DNA of 64,000 bases from Thermohalobaculum sp964576075 (GCA_964576075.1 CAZNTX010000006.1:16801-80800), one strand, 5' to 3'. Numbered from the stretch's first letter, positions 8,772 to 18,100 are shown. The notes: generated by a model from the letters alone, not told the origin. Program-made: numbers and translations.

Positions 8772-11045
8772 ATGAAGTTCGGGATCGGGCAGCCGGTGAG
8801 GCGCAAGGAGGACGACCGGCTCGTGCGCGGCGCGGGCGGCTATGTGAGCGACGTGGTGCTGCCAGGGCAGGCGCATGCGGCGCTCAGGCGGAGCGAGGTG
8901 GCTCATGGCCGGCTCGTCCAGGTGGACGCGGGTCCGGCGCGCGAGATGCCGGGGGTGCTCGCGGTCTACACCCACGCCGAGATCGAGGGACGGCTCGCGC
9001 CGCTCGTCAACGAATTCCCCTTCGAGCCGGCGCCGGCGCCCGTCGAGGTGCCGCATCTGGCGTCCGACCGGGTGCGCTTCGTCGGCCAGCCGATCGCCTT
9101 CGTCGTCGCCGAGACCCGGGCGCAGGCGGAGGAGGCGGCCGAGGCGATCCTCGTCGACATCCAGGAGTTGCCCTGCGTCGTCGACCCGGAGGCCGCGCTC
9201 GCGGAGGGCGCGCCGCAGCTCCACGACACCGCCCCCGGCAACCTCGCCTATACCTGGGAGCATGGCGACCGCGCCGCCGTCGACGCCGCCTTCGCGCGCG
9301 CGGCCCATGTGGTCTCGACCCCGGTGCTCAACCAGCGGGTGGTGGTCGCCTCGATGGAGCCGCGCGCGGTCAACATGCGCTACGACGCGGAGACCGGGCG
9401 CTGGGAGGGCTGGGTCGGCTGCCAGGGCGCGCACGGCATGCGCGGGCGCATCGCCCGGGCGCTGATGGTGGAGCCCGAGCGTCTGCGCATCCGGGTGCCC
9501 GATGTGGGCGGGGGCTTCGGCATGAAGCTGATGACCCATCCGGAATACGCCCTCGCGGCGCTGGCGGCGCAGGAGATCGGGCGGCCCGTCTCCTGGGTCG
9601 GCGACCGCTCGGAGAGCTTCCTCTCGGATGCGCAGGGGCGCGACATGCGCGGCACCGTCGAAGGCGCCTTCGACGCCGAGGGCCGCGCGCTCGCCATGCG
9701 GATGGACACGATCTCCGGCATCGGGGCGCACTACTCCTCGGTCTCGGTCGCGATCCACACGGTGTTCTCCGCGCCGCTGCTCGGGGGCATGTATGCGGTG
9801 CCGGAGATCCACTGCCGGGTGCGCGGAGCCTTCCTCAACACGCCTCCCGCCGATGCCTATCGGGGCGCCGGGCGGCCCGAGACGATCCACGCCACCGAGC
9901 GGCTGATGGACGCCGCCGCCCGCGAGATCGGGATCGACCGGGCCGAGATCCGGCGGCGCAACCTCGTCACCCCCGACATGCTGCCGCACAAGACGCCGGG
10001 CGGCTTCACCTTCGACAGCCTCGACACCCACGCCGTGCTCGACCGCTGCCTCGCCGAGGCGGATTGGGAGGGCTTCCCCCGCCGCCAGGCCGACGCCCGC
10101 GCCAAGGGCAAGCTGCTCGGCCGCGGCATCGCCTATTACATGGAGCGCACCGGCGGCGGCCCCGTCGAGGAGACCCGCATCGAGGTGACCCCCGAGGGCG
10201 GCGCGAAGATCTGGATCGGCACGCAGTCGAACGGCCAGGGCCACGCCACCGCCTGGGCGCAGATCCTGCGCGAGGAGACGGGGCTCGACTTCGACAAGAT
10301 CGAGCTGATGGAGGGGGATTCGGACGCGCTGCCCGCGGGCGGGGGCACCGGCGGCTCGCGCTCGGCCAAGATGGCGAGCCGGGTGATCCTGCTCGCCTCG
10401 GAGGACATCCGCGAGCAGGGCCGCCGCCTCGCCGCGGAGAAGCTCGAGGCCGCCGAGGGGGATATCGAGTTCGACGCCGAGGAGAGCGTCTTCCGCGTCG
10501 CCGGCACCGACCGGCGCGTCACCCTCGCCGCGCTCGCCGAGGCGGCGGGCGGGATCACCGGCTCTGGCCATGTGGACGGGCGCGAGAGCACCTTCCCCAA
10601 CGGCTGCCACATCGCCGAGGCGGAGATCGACATGGAGACCGGGGAGCTCCGCCTCACCCGCTACACGATCGTCGACGACTTCGGCCGGCTGATCAATCCG
10701 GACCTCGTGGCCGGCCAGGTGCATGGCGGGGTGGTGCAGGGGATCGGGCAGGTGATCGGCGAGCAGGCGGTCTGGGACCCGGAGACCGGCCAGCCGCTCA
10801 CCGGCTCCTTCATGGACTACGCGATCCCGCGGGCGGCCGACGTGCCCTCCTTCGCGGTGAGCTTCCTGGAGATCCCGGCCGAGACCAATCCGCTCGGGGT
10901 GAAGGGCTGCGGCGAGGCGGGGTCGGTCGCCGGCATCCCGGCGACGGCGCTCGCGGTGATCGACGCCCTCGCCTCCGCCGGCGCCGAAGAGGTCCCGCCC
11001 CCCTACACCGCGCAGAAGCTCTGGGCCGCGCTCAACGCCGCCTGA
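8772..11045 (+). CDS. Molybdenum hydroxylase large subunit (CoxL/XdhB-like), form II
   Basis: A 757-residue molybdopterin-binding subunit of the xanthine dehydrogenase/aldehyde oxidase/CO dehydrogenase family, which hydroxylates an aldehyde, N-heterocycle or CO at a Mo-cofactor. The N-terminal a/b-hammerhead region (GQPVRRKEDDRLVRG) is present. AYRGAGR at about residue 362 is the form II signature; the CO-specific form I motif AYxCSFR is absent. GCGEAGS carries the base catalyst Glu715. The start ATG (MKFGIGQP) matches family N termini. The FAD (CoxM) and 2Fe-2S (CoxS) subunit genes that normally adjoin it are not in the window, which is unusual. Substrate unknown; CO is unlikely from the motif. 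Confidence 0.85.
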   Translation: MKFGIGQPVRRKEDDRLVRGAGGYVSDVVLPGQAHAALRRSEVAHGRLVQVDAGPAREMPGVLAVYTHAEIEGRLAPLVNEFPFEPAPAPVEVPHLASDRVRFVGQPIAFVVAETRAQAEEAAEAILVDIQELPCVVDPEAALAEGAPQLHDTAPGNLAYTWEHGDRAAVDAAFARAAHVVSTPVLNQRVVVASMEPRAVNMRYDAETGRWEGWVGCQGAHGMRGRIARALMVEPERLRIRVPDVGGGFGMKLMTHPEYALAALAAQEIGRPVSWVGDRSESFLSDAQGRDMRGTVEGAFDAEGRALAMRMDTISGIGAHYSSVSVAIHTVFSAPLLGGMYAVPEIHCRVRGAFLNTPPADAYRGAGRPETIHATERLMDAAAREIGIDRAEIRRRNLVTPDMLPHKTPGGFTFDSLDTHAVLDRCLAEADWEGFPRRQADARAKGKLLGRGIAYYMERTGGGPVEETRIEVTPEGGAKIWIGTQSNGQGHATAWAQILREETGLDFDKIELMEGDSDALPAGGGTGGSRSAKMASRVILLASEDIREQGRRLAAEKLEAAEGDIEFDAEESVFRVAGTDRRVTLAALAEAAGGITGSGHVDGRESTFPNGCHIAEAEIDMETGELRLTRYTIVDDFGRLINPDLVAGQVHGGVVQGIGQVIGEQAVWDPETGQPLTGSFMDYAIPRAADVPSFAVSFLEIPAETNPLGVKGCGEAGSVAGIPATALAVIDALASAGAEEVPPPYTAQKLWAALNAA

Positions 11046-11603
11046 CGCGCGCGGCGCGCGGCGTTTCGGGTCGGGCGGACGGTCCCGCGCCGCGCGGGGG
11101 GACGCAGGGGGGCGCGCGCCGCAGGCGCAGCCCCGCCCCGCGCGGCCGACGCCGATGCCGGGCGTGCGGAGGCACGCCGCCCTCCGCCGGAAGCGCCGCT
11201 TCGGGGAGGCGGGCGGCGGACCCGGCGACGTCCAGCGCGATCGCCGCCGCGCCGCAGGGCCCGAGCAGCACGGCGAAAACCGCGCCGGTCGCCTCCCGGT
11301 CGCGCCCGACCGGGCGGTCGAACCCGGCCCGCCCTCCGCCATCGAGAGCCCCGGGCGGACGCGCCCCCTCCGGAATGCCGATGCCGGCGCCGCCGCTCTC
11401 CGCCGCGCGGCCAGAGCCCGGCCGCCACAACGCCCGGACCTCGCCGCCATCGCCTTGCCCGGCCCTCGCGGGCATCGCGCCATGGGGGGGCCGTAAGGCG
11501 CGGCGCGGACGGCCGAGCGTCGAACCCCGTCGCCGCCAGCGGGCCGGACACCCGTCCCCGCATCGCCCGCGCCCGAGCCCCATACCCGCTTGCGCGAAGG
11601 CGG
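11046..11603. other. 558-base gap without a supported gene
   Basis: Extremely GC-rich DNA between the molybdenum hydroxylase gene and an M20 gene that ends here from the other side. A plus-strand frame of 113 codons (11155-11496) and minus-strand frames are open. None has a ribosome site, a recognisable domain or a clean composition. Short GC-rich inverted repeats just after 11046 could help end transcription. It may be decayed coding sequence, but I see no proof. Confidence 0.4.
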
Positions 11604-12860
11604 TCAGGCCGGGGGGCGGGCGAGGTAGCGGCGGGCGGCGAGGAGGTGGGTGCGCAGGATGTGGAGCGCCTCCTCGATCTCGACGTTCTCGTTGGCCCCG
11701 CCCATGCCCGTCGGATAGGGGCCGTAGACATAGGCCGGGATGCCGCGCCAGCGCCAGAGGCGGGCGTCGGTGCCGCCGAGGCTCACGATCGGGGTCGGCC
11801 GGCGGCCCGAAAGCGCCTCGGCCGCGTCCTGCAAAAGCCCCATCATCTCGCCCGCCGGGTCGCACTGGGAGGGGGGCGCGTGGCCGATCTCCTCCATCCG
11901 CGCCTCGGGGAACTCCGCGAGGATCTCCTCGACCAGCGGCATCACGTCGGCCTTCTCGGCGCCCACCGGCAGGCGGATGTCGACCTCCATGCGGGCGTGG
12001 CTCGGGATCATGTTGACCTTCAGCCCAGCCTCGATCCGCCCGATATTGAGCGTGACGCGGCCGACCGTGGCGCCCGCGCCCGCGCCCATGGCGCGGTCGG
12101 TCGCCTCCCGGCCCTCCTGGATCGCGCGGGCGAGCGCGTTCGGCAGGGGGACCGAGATCTCCGTCACCGCCTCGAGCCGGCGCGCGATCTCCATGGCGAT
12201 CTTGCTCGCGCTCGCGGTGGCGTGGTCGTAGGCGCCGTGGGCGCCGTCGGTGCGGATCTCGACGGCGAGCCAGAGATTGCCCTTCTCGCCGAAGCGGACG
12301 GTTTCGGGGCTCGAGGGCTCGGCGTTGAGCACGCAGTCGCCGAGCACCTCCGGCTCGTGGTCCATCAGCCAGCGCGCGCCCCAGGGGCCGAAGGTCTCCT
12401 CGTCGGAGACGCAGGTGAGGGTGAGCTTGCCGCAGAGGCTCTCGCGGATCTCGTGGAGGAGCGCGTAGACGAAGATCGAGGCCGCGGTGCCGGCCTTCAT
12501 GTCCGCAGCGCCGCGGCCGTAGAGCCGGCCCTCGACCACCTCGCCCGACCAGGGCCCGACGATCCAGCGCGGGTCGTCCGGCGCCACCGGGAAGACGTCG
12601 ATATGCCCGTTCAGCACGAGATGGCGGCCAGGCGCCGGGCCCTCGACGCTCGCCAGTATGTTGGGCATCTCGGGATGGGGCGAGACGGTGCGGTGGGCGA
12701 TGCCGCGGGCGTCGAGGAAGCGGCGGATGTGCTCGGCGGCGCCGCGCGTGTCGCCGGGCGGATTGGGCGTCGCCTCCCGCACGAAGCCCGCGAGGAACTC
12801 GACATAGGCCTCGCGCTCGGCCTCCACCCGCTCGAGCAGCGCGCGCTCGGTCTCGTCCAT
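11604..12860 (-). CDS. M20 family amidohydrolase (ArgE/DapE-like), copy A
   Basis: A 418-residue zinc-dependent M20 amidohydrolase of the ArgE/DapE deacylase type, which releases an acyl or carbamoyl group from an amino compound. First metal residues are in LNGHIDVFP and GRGAADMKAG, the Glu pair is in SDEETFGP and the next acidic ligand in NAEPSS. The usual final metal histidine in a HxxNE context is replaced by Gly (GGANENV). The start has a strong AAGGAGGAG site. It is 12 bases downstream of the M24 gene, so they are one operon. It is clearly paralogous to copy B at 25385-26647. An N-acyl amino acid or N-acetyl-diaminobutyrate substrate would fit the neighbours, as inference. Confidence 0.82.
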   Translation of the reverse strand: MDETERALLERVEAEREAYVEFLAGFVREATPNPPGDTRGAAEHIRRFLDARGIAHRTVSPHPEMPNILASVEGPAPGRHLVLNGHIDVFPVAPDDPRWIVGPWSGEVVEGRLYGRGAADMKAGTAASIFVYALLHEIRESLCGKLTLTCVSDEETFGPWGARWLMDHEPEVLGDCVLNAEPSSPETVRFGEKGNLWLAVEIRTDGAHGAYDHATASASKIAMEIARRLEAVTEISVPLPNALARAIQEGREATDRAMGAGAGATVGRVTLNIGRIEAGLKVNMIPSHARMEVDIRLPVGAEKADVMPLVEEILAEFPEARMEEIGHAPPSQCDPAGEMMGLLQDAAEALSGRRPTPIVSLGGTDARLWRWRGIPAYVYGPYPTGMGGANENVEIEEALHILRTHLLAARRYLARPPA

Positions 12861-12872
12861 CCCTCTCCTCCT

Positions 12873-14027
12873 TCAGCCGAGAACCGCGTAGTCGGGCTCG
12901 AGCCGCGTCAGCACCTCGGCCGGGCCGTCGCGCACCACGATGGTGTGGCCGAGCGACATCGCGAGCCCGGCCTCGGCGTCGACGAGGATCGCGTGCAGGA
13001 ACAGCACCATGCCGGGCGCGGCCTCGGTGGCGTTGCCGAGATAGAGCATGGGCGGCACGTCCATCCAGCTCGGGCGGAAGGTCGCGCCGAGGGAGTAGCC
13101 GCAGGCGGCCATCCTGGCATGGGCGTAGCCGGCGGCGTCGAAGGCGCGGCGGTGGGCCGCGTCGATCTCGCCGAGGGGGCGGCCGGGGCGGGCGGCGTCG
13201 GTCATCGCGGCGATCGCCTCGCGGGTCGCCTCGAACATGCGGGCCTGGCGCGGATCGCCCCGCCCGATGGCGACGGTGCGCATCAGGCAGGCGCAGTAGT
13301 GGCGGTAGGCGGCGGCGAATTCGAGCGTGAGCTGGTCGGTCTCTGAGAGCGTGCGGTGGCCGGTCGCGCTGCGGATGAGAAGCGCCCGCTCGCCCGAGCC
13401 GAGCACAGGGCCGGAGGGCGGAAGGTCGCCCCCGAGGGAGAGCATCGCGGCCTGCCCCGCGGCGTTGATCTCCCCCTCGAAGACGCCGGGGCCCGCCGCC
13501 TCGAGCATCGCCACGAGCCCGGCATCGGCGATCTCGGCGGCCTTGCGGACATAGGCGATCTCGGCCTCGGATTTCACCAGGCGGAGCGCGCGCACCACGC
13601 CCGAGCCGTCGACGAGCTCGGCGCCCGAAAGGCGGGCCTGCAGACGGCCGTGGTTGCGCGCGGAGAGGCCGAAGCTGTCGAGCTCGACCCCGAGGCGGGC
13701 GCGGGCGAGGCCCCTCTCCTCGAGGATCGCCAGGAGGTCCTCGGTCGGGTCCTTGCCGTCGGCGTCGTACCAGATGCGGATGTCCTCGATGATCGAGGTC
13801 TGCCGCGCCTGCTCGAGATCGGGCCGGCGGGTGAGCAGCACCGGCGCGCCCTCCGCCGGCAGAACGATGCACTGGAAGAAGACATAGCCCGAGGTGTCGT
13901 ATCCCGTCAGGTAATACTGGCTCTCGGGGGCGAAGAGGAGGAGGGCGTCGAGCCCGGCCTCGGCCATCGACCTCCGGCAGGCGGCGATCCGCGCGTCGAA
14001 CTCTGCCCGTTCGAAGTGCAATGCCAT
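12873..14027 (-). CDS. M24 'pita-bread' hydrolase, ectoine hydrolase/creatinase-like
   Basis: A 384-residue M24-fold protein. The N-terminal domain (ALLLFAPESQYYLTGYDT) and C-terminal pita-bread domain are complete. In true Xaa-Pro peptidases two aspartates of the central strand bind metal. Here that region reads LEFAAAYRHYCACLMRT, with neither aspartate, as in metal-free creatinase and as I recall for the ectoine hydrolase DoeA/EutD group. GYSLGATFRPSWMD and AMSLGHTIVV also recall that group. It would hydrolyse a C-N bond in a cyclic amidine or creatine-like substrate rather than a dipeptide. First gene of an operon with M20 copy A, divergent from the polyamine-type ABC operon. Substrate is inference. 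Confidence 0.72.
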   Translation of the reverse strand: MALHFERAEFDARIAACRRSMAEAGLDALLLFAPESQYYLTGYDTSGYVFFQCIVLPAEGAPVLLTRRPDLEQARQTSIIEDIRIWYDADGKDPTEDLLAILEERGLARARLGVELDSFGLSARNHGRLQARLSGAELVDGSGVVRALRLVKSEAEIAYVRKAAEIADAGLVAMLEAAGPGVFEGEINAAGQAAMLSLGGDLPPSGPVLGSGERALLIRSATGHRTLSETDQLTLEFAAAYRHYCACLMRTVAIGRGDPRQARMFEATREAIAAMTDAARPGRPLGEIDAAHRRAFDAAGYAHARMAACGYSLGATFRPSWMDVPPMLYLGNATEAAPGMVLFLHAILVDAEAGLAMSLGHTIVVRDGPAEVLTRLEPDYAVLG

Positions 14028-14188
14028 GATTCTGTGCGTTCCCCGCCAGTTGCCGCCTTCTCCGTCAGGCGACGCTAGCGGGCGCCGCCCGGTTGTGCAA
14101 TCTTGTCCATCGGCGGCGGCCTCCATAGGCTGCCGCGCAGAGGGGCGGCGCCACCGCCCGCGCAAGAGCAAAGCAGGGAGACCATCAC
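14028..14188. promoter_or_regulatory. Divergent control region of M24/M20 and ABC operons
   Basis: These 161 bases separate two divergent operons of the nitrogen island, so promoters for both must lie here. The stretch around 14095-14130 is the least GC-rich part. I could not define a clear -35/-10 pair or a known riboswitch. The plus-strand gene has a GCAGGGAGA ribosome site. Confidence 0.4.
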
Positions 14189-15241
14189 ATGGCATATGCG
14201 CGACCCGCTCTCGGTCCGGTCCGGCTGCCGATCCTCGCGGCCGCCGCGGCGCTCCTCGGCGCCGCGCCCGCGCTCGCGGAGGGCACCATCACCGTCGCCT
14301 CCTGGGGCGGGGCCTATCAGGACGCCCAGCGCAAGGCCTGGTTCGAGCCGACGGCCGAGGCGCTCGGCATCACCATCAAGGAGGACACGACCTCCGGCAT
14401 CGCCGATGTCCGCGCGCAGGTGATGTCCGGCGCGGTGACCTGGGATCTGGTGCAGCAGGGCATGAACACCTGCATCCTGCTCGAGCGCGAGGGCGCGCTG
14501 GAGAAGATCGACCTCTCGGCGATGGATATCGACGGGGTGCCGGACGACCTGAAGTCCGACTTCTGGATCGGCAATCTCGTCTACGGAACCGTGCTCGGCT
14601 GGCGCAACGACGCCTTCGACGGCAAGGAGCCCTCCGGCTGGGCCGATCTCTACGATTTCGAGACCTTCCCCGGCACCCGCTCGATGCGCCGCAGCCCGCT
14701 CTACAACCTCGAGGCCGCGCTGATCGCGGACGGGGTGCCGCCCTCGGAGGTCTACCCGATCGACGTCGACCGCGCCTTCGCCAAGCTCGAGGAGCTCAAG
14801 CCCCATATCGTCTCCTGGTGGTCCTCCGGCGCGGCGTCGGCGCAGATGGTGGTCGACGGCGAGGCGGACATGATCGGCCTCTGGAACGGGCGCATCCAGA
14901 CCGCGATCGACAACGGCGCGGACTATTCCTACACCTTCGACGAGCAGCTCCTGATCGCCGATTGCTGGCTGATCCCCAAGGGCGCGCCCAACAAGGAGCT
15001 CGCCATGCGGGCGCTGGCGCATATGATGAGCCCCGAGGTGCAGGCCAATCTGCCGAAATACATCAATTACGCCCCCGCGAATCTCGACGCCTACGAGACC
15101 GGGATCATCCCCGAAGACGTGCTGCCCACGCTGCCGACCGCGCCGCAGAACCGGGAGAGCGCGATCCTCTTCGACTCGCGCTGGTGGGCGGACAATCTCG
15201 ACGAGGTGACCCGCCGCTTCGACCTGTTCATCCAGGAGTGA
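14189..15241 (+). CDS. ABC transporter substrate-binding protein, spermidine/putrescine type
   Basis: A 350-residue periplasmic binding protein of the PotD/PotF type. A signal peptide ends at about Ala30 (PALA|EG). The mature start GTITVASWGGAYQDAQRKA is typical of the family that binds polyamines and also other small cationic or carboxylic solutes. It is the first gene of a four-gene importer set followed by an FAD amine oxidase. A stable hairpin follows the stop codon, which often keeps binding-protein mRNA more abundant than that of the membrane parts. Ligand could be a polyamine or a guanidino compound; sequence alone does not decide. Confidence 0.85.
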   Translation: MAYARPALGPVRLPILAAAAALLGAAPALAEGTITVASWGGAYQDAQRKAWFEPTAEALGITIKEDTTSGIADVRAQVMSGAVTWDLVQQGMNTCILLEREGALEKIDLSAMDIDGVPDDLKSDFWIGNLVYGTVLGWRNDAFDGKEPSGWADLYDFETFPGTRSMRRSPLYNLEAALIADGVPPSEVYPIDVDRAFAKLEELKPHIVSWWSSGAASAQMVVDGEADMIGLWNGRIQTAIDNGADYSYTFDEQLLIADCWLIPKGAPNKELAMRALAHMMSPEVQANLPKYINYAPANLDAYETGIIPEDVLPTLPTAPQNRESAILFDSRWWADNLDEVTRRFDLFIQE

Positions 15242-15249
15242 GCCGAGCC

Positions 15250-15272
15250 GGGGGCGCCACCGCGGCGCCCCC
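15250..15272 (+). terminator. Intra-operon hairpin after the binding-protein gene
   Basis: A perfect 9-base-pair GC stem (gggggcgcc / ggcgccccc) with a 5-base loop lies 9 bases past the binding-protein stop and 23 bases before the ATPase start. It lacks a T tract, so it more likely protects the upstream mRNA or attenuates than fully terminates. Confidence 0.5.
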
Positions 15273-15294
15273 CGATCGCCCGGGGGTGGCGACC

Positions 15295-16380
15295 ATGCAC
15301 GACACGCTGACGGCGTTGCCGATCTCCATCGGCAACCTCACCAAGACCTACGGTCAGTTCCGCGCGCTCGACGATGTGAGCCTCGAGATCGAGAGCGGCG
15401 AGTTCCTCTCGCTCCTCGGCCCCTCGGGCTCCGGCAAGACGACGCTCCTGATGGCGCTCGCGGGCTTCAGCCGGCCGGATTCCGGCTCCATCCGCTTCGG
15501 CGAGCGCGAGATCGTGCTGATGCCGCCGCACAAGCGCGACGTGGGCATGGTGTTCCAGAACTACGCCCTGTTCCCGCATATGACGGTGGGCGGCAACGTC
15601 GCCTATCCGCTCCGGCTGCGCCGCCGGCCGCGCCGGGAGATCCGCGAGCGGGTGGCGCGGGCGCTAGATCTCGTGCAGCTCGGCCATCTCGCCGACCGCG
15701 ACGTCGCCAAGCTCTCCGGCGGGCAGCGCCAGCGCGTGGCGCTCGCGCGCGCGGTGGTGTTCGAGCCGCGCATCCTCCTGATGGACGAGCCCTTGTCCGC
15801 GCTCGACAAGAACCTGCGCGAGCAGATGCAGCTCGAGATCCGCCAGCTGCACGAGACGCTCCGGATGACCACCGTCTACGTCACCCACGACCAGCGCGAG
15901 GCGCTGACCATGTCCGACCGGGTCGCGGTGATCGACGAGGGGCGCATCGTGCAGGTCGACACGCCCCGCCGGCTCTACGAGCATCCGCGGACGCGCTTCG
16001 TCGCCGATTTCGTCGGGGAGTCGCACAGCGTGCCCGTCACCGTGGAGGGCGGGGCTGCGGCGCTCGGGGGGCGGGCGCTCGTCCTCGCCGAGCCGCTCGC
16101 CTCCGCGGCGCGCGATCAGCTTCTGGTGCTGCGCCCCGAGAAGCTCCGCCTGATGGCGCCCGACGAGCCGGATACGGGGCTCAACCTCCTCGAGGGCCGG
16201 GTGGCGGACATCGTGTTCCAGGGCGAGAGCCTGCTCCTCTATGTCGACATCCCCGAGACCGGGCGCATCGCGACCCGCCAGCCGAGCTCGCGCGCCGTTC
16301 TCGAGCGGCTGCCGGAGGAGGGCGCGCCGATCCGCCTCGGCCTCGACCCGCGCGACACCATCGTGGTCCCCGCCGCATGA
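15295..16380 (+). CDS. ABC transporter ATPase, PotA-like
   Basis: A 361-residue ATPase that powers the adjacent importer. Walker A GPSGSGKT is at residues 42-49, the signature LSGGQRQ at 140-146 and Walker B ILLMDEP at 160-166, followed by the switch histidine in YVTHDQREAL. The C-terminal 110 residues form a TOBE regulatory domain (VLRPEKLRL), as in PotA/UgpC-class proteins. The ATG was chosen to give MHDTLTALP; the stop overlaps the next start by 4 bases (ATGA), so translation is coupled. Confidence 0.88.
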   Translation: MHDTLTALPISIGNLTKTYGQFRALDDVSLEIESGEFLSLLGPSGSGKTTLLMALAGFSRPDSGSIRFGEREIVLMPPHKRDVGMVFQNYALFPHMTVGGNVAYPLRLRRRPRREIRERVARALDLVQLGHLADRDVAKLSGGQRQRVALARAVVFEPRILLMDEPLSALDKNLREQMQLEIRQLHETLRMTTVYVTHDQREALTMSDRVAVIDEGRIVQVDTPRRLYEHPRTRFVADFVGESHSVPVTVEGGAAALGGRALVLAEPLASAARDQLLVLRPEKLRLMAPDEPDTGLNLLEGRVADIVFQGESLLLYVDIPETGRIATRQPSSRAVLERLPEEGAPIRLGLDPRDTIVVPAA

Positions 16381-17267
16381 GGGGGGAGGCCGCGCCCAAT
16401 GCCGAGGCCCTCGCCGCCGCCGACCGGGCCGAGCGCCGCCGCCTGTTCGTGCTCACGGTGCCGGGGCTCCTGATCGTCGCCCTCGTGATCCTGGTGCCGA
16501 TCGCCTGGCTCTTCGGTCTCTCCTTCCAGGAGCGCGGCGGGGGGCTCTCCCTCGTGCATTACGAGCGGCTGATGCACCCGGCCTATTACAAGTCGTTCCA
16601 GACGACCTTCGAGCTCAGCTTCCTCGTCACCGGGCTCTGCATCCTGCTCGGCTACCCGTATGCCTATCTGATGGCGCAGGCGCCGGGGATCTGGCGGCAT
16701 CTCCTCCTCGTCGCCGTGCTCTTCCCGTTCTGGACCTCGCTGCTCGTGCGCACCTATGCTTGGCTCGTGCTGCTCCAGCGCCGGGGGCTCGTGAACACCT
16801 GGCTGGGCGATATGGGCCTGATCGACCAACCGCTGCGCCTCGTGCACAACTTCACCGGCACGGCCATCGGCATGGTGCACATCATGATGCCCTTCATGGT
16901 GCTGCCCCTCTATGCCGCGATGCGCGCGGTGGACCGCAACCTGATGCTCGCCGCCGCCAATCTCGGGGCGCCGCCCGTCAAGGCGTTCTGGCAGATCTAC
17001 CTGCCGCAGACATTGCCCGGGCTGATGGCGGGGACGGTGCTGGTCTTCGTCCTCTGCCTCGGCTTCTACGTGACGCCGGCGGTGCTCGGCGGGGGGCGGG
17101 TGATGATGTGGTCGATGCAGATCAAGCGCTCGATCGCCGTCTATGCCGATTGGGGGGCGGCGAGCGCGCTCGGGGTGGTGCTGCTCGTCACCACCCTCGC
17201 GATCTTCGGCGCGCTCGCGCTCGCGATGCGGGCGCTGGCGCGGGGCGGCCGGCGGGGAGGGCTCTGA
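16377..17267 (+). CDS. ABC transporter permease, PotB-like
   Basis: A 296-residue inner-membrane permease with about six hydrophobic segments. The cytoplasmic EAA loop that contacts the ATPase reads AAANLGAPPVKAFWQIYLP, typical of the PotB/PotH family. It overlaps the ATPase stop (ATGA), and its own stop shares one base with the next start (TGATG). It forms the membrane channel with the PotC-like partner. Confidence 0.87.
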   Translation: MRGEAAPNAEALAAADRAERRRLFVLTVPGLLIVALVILVPIAWLFGLSFQERGGGLSLVHYERLMHPAYYKSFQTTFELSFLVTGLCILLGYPYAYLMAQAPGIWRHLLLVAVLFPFWTSLLVRTYAWLVLLQRRGLVNTWLGDMGLIDQPLRLVHNFTGTAIGMVHIMMPFMVLPLYAAMRAVDRNLMLAAANLGAPPVKAFWQIYLPQTLPGLMAGTVLVFVLCLGFYVTPAVLGGGRVMMWSMQIKRSIAVYADWGAASALGVVLLVTTLAIFGALALAMRALARGGRRGGL

Positions 17268-18100
17268 TGCGCTGGCTCGACCGCCCCGCGACCGACACGC
17301 AGATCACCCATCGCCAGCGGCTCTGGCTCTACGGCCTCGTCGCCCTGATCGCGCTCTTCCTCGTGTTGCCCGCGCTCATCGTCGTGCCGATGAGCTTCTC
17401 GGATTCGCGCTTCCTCCGCTTCCCGCCCGAGTCCTTCTCGCTGCGCTGGTACGAGACCTATTTCACCTCGCTCGAATGGCAGGAGGCGACGCTCGTCTCC
17501 TTCAAGGTGGCGGGGTTGACCGTCTTGATGGCGACGCCGGCGGGCACGCTCGCGGCCTACGGGCTCCACGTCTCCAATTCGCGGATCGCGGGGGCCGTGC
17601 GCACGGTGCTGATCACGCCGCTCATCGTCCCGCTGATCCTGATCGGCGTCGCGGTGTTCTTCCTCTACGCCCGGATCGGGCTCAACAACACGATCATCGG
17701 CCTCGCCTTCGCCCATACCTGCCTGGCCATCCCCTTCGTGCTCGTGACCGTGACGGCGGGGCTCAGGACCTACGACATCAACCAGGAGATGGTGGCGCGC
17801 AGCCTCGGCGCGAGCCGGGCGGTGGCGTTCCTGACCGTGACGCTGCCGCAGATCCGCTTCTCGGTGATCTCGGGGGCGCTCCTCGCCTTCATCGCCTCCT
17901 TCGACGAGGTGGTGATCGCCCTCTTCATCGCGGGCGGGGACAGCGCGCCGCTCACCCGGCGCATGTTCAACGCGCTGCGCGACGAGATCGACCCGACGGT
18001 GGCGGCGATCTCCTCGCTCCTGATCGCGCTCGCGGTGGTGCTGATGACGGTGAGCGCCTGGGTGGAGTCGAAGGCCGAGAAGACGGCGCCGCGCCCGTGA
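17267..18100 (+). CDS. ABC transporter permease, PotC-like
   Basis: A 277-residue second permease of the importer, with about six hydrophobic segments and the EAA loop VARSLGASRAVAFLTVTLP. PotC-type proteins pair with PotB-type proteins. Its start shares a base with the upstream stop and its stop overlaps the oxidase GTG start, so the oxidase is co-translated with the transporter. Confidence 0.87.
   Translation: MRWLDRPATDTQITHRQRLWLYGLVALIALFLVLPALIVVPMSFSDSRFLRFPPESFSLRWYETYFTSLEWQEATLVSFKVAGLTVLMATPAGTLAAYGLHVSNSRIAGAVRTVLITPLIVPLILIGVAVFFLYARIGLNNTIIGLAFAHTCLAIPFVLVTVTAGLRTYDINQEMVARSLGASRAVAFLTVTLPQIRFSVISGALLAFIASFDEVVIALFIAGGDSAPLTRRMFNALRDEIDPTVAAISSLLIALAVVLMTVSAWVESKAEKTAPRP

Noticed and set aside
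14028..14188. Guanidine riboswitch before the island operons
   Set aside because: I could not find the paired hairpins with conserved loops of the known guanidine classes by eye; only a covariance search could settle it.
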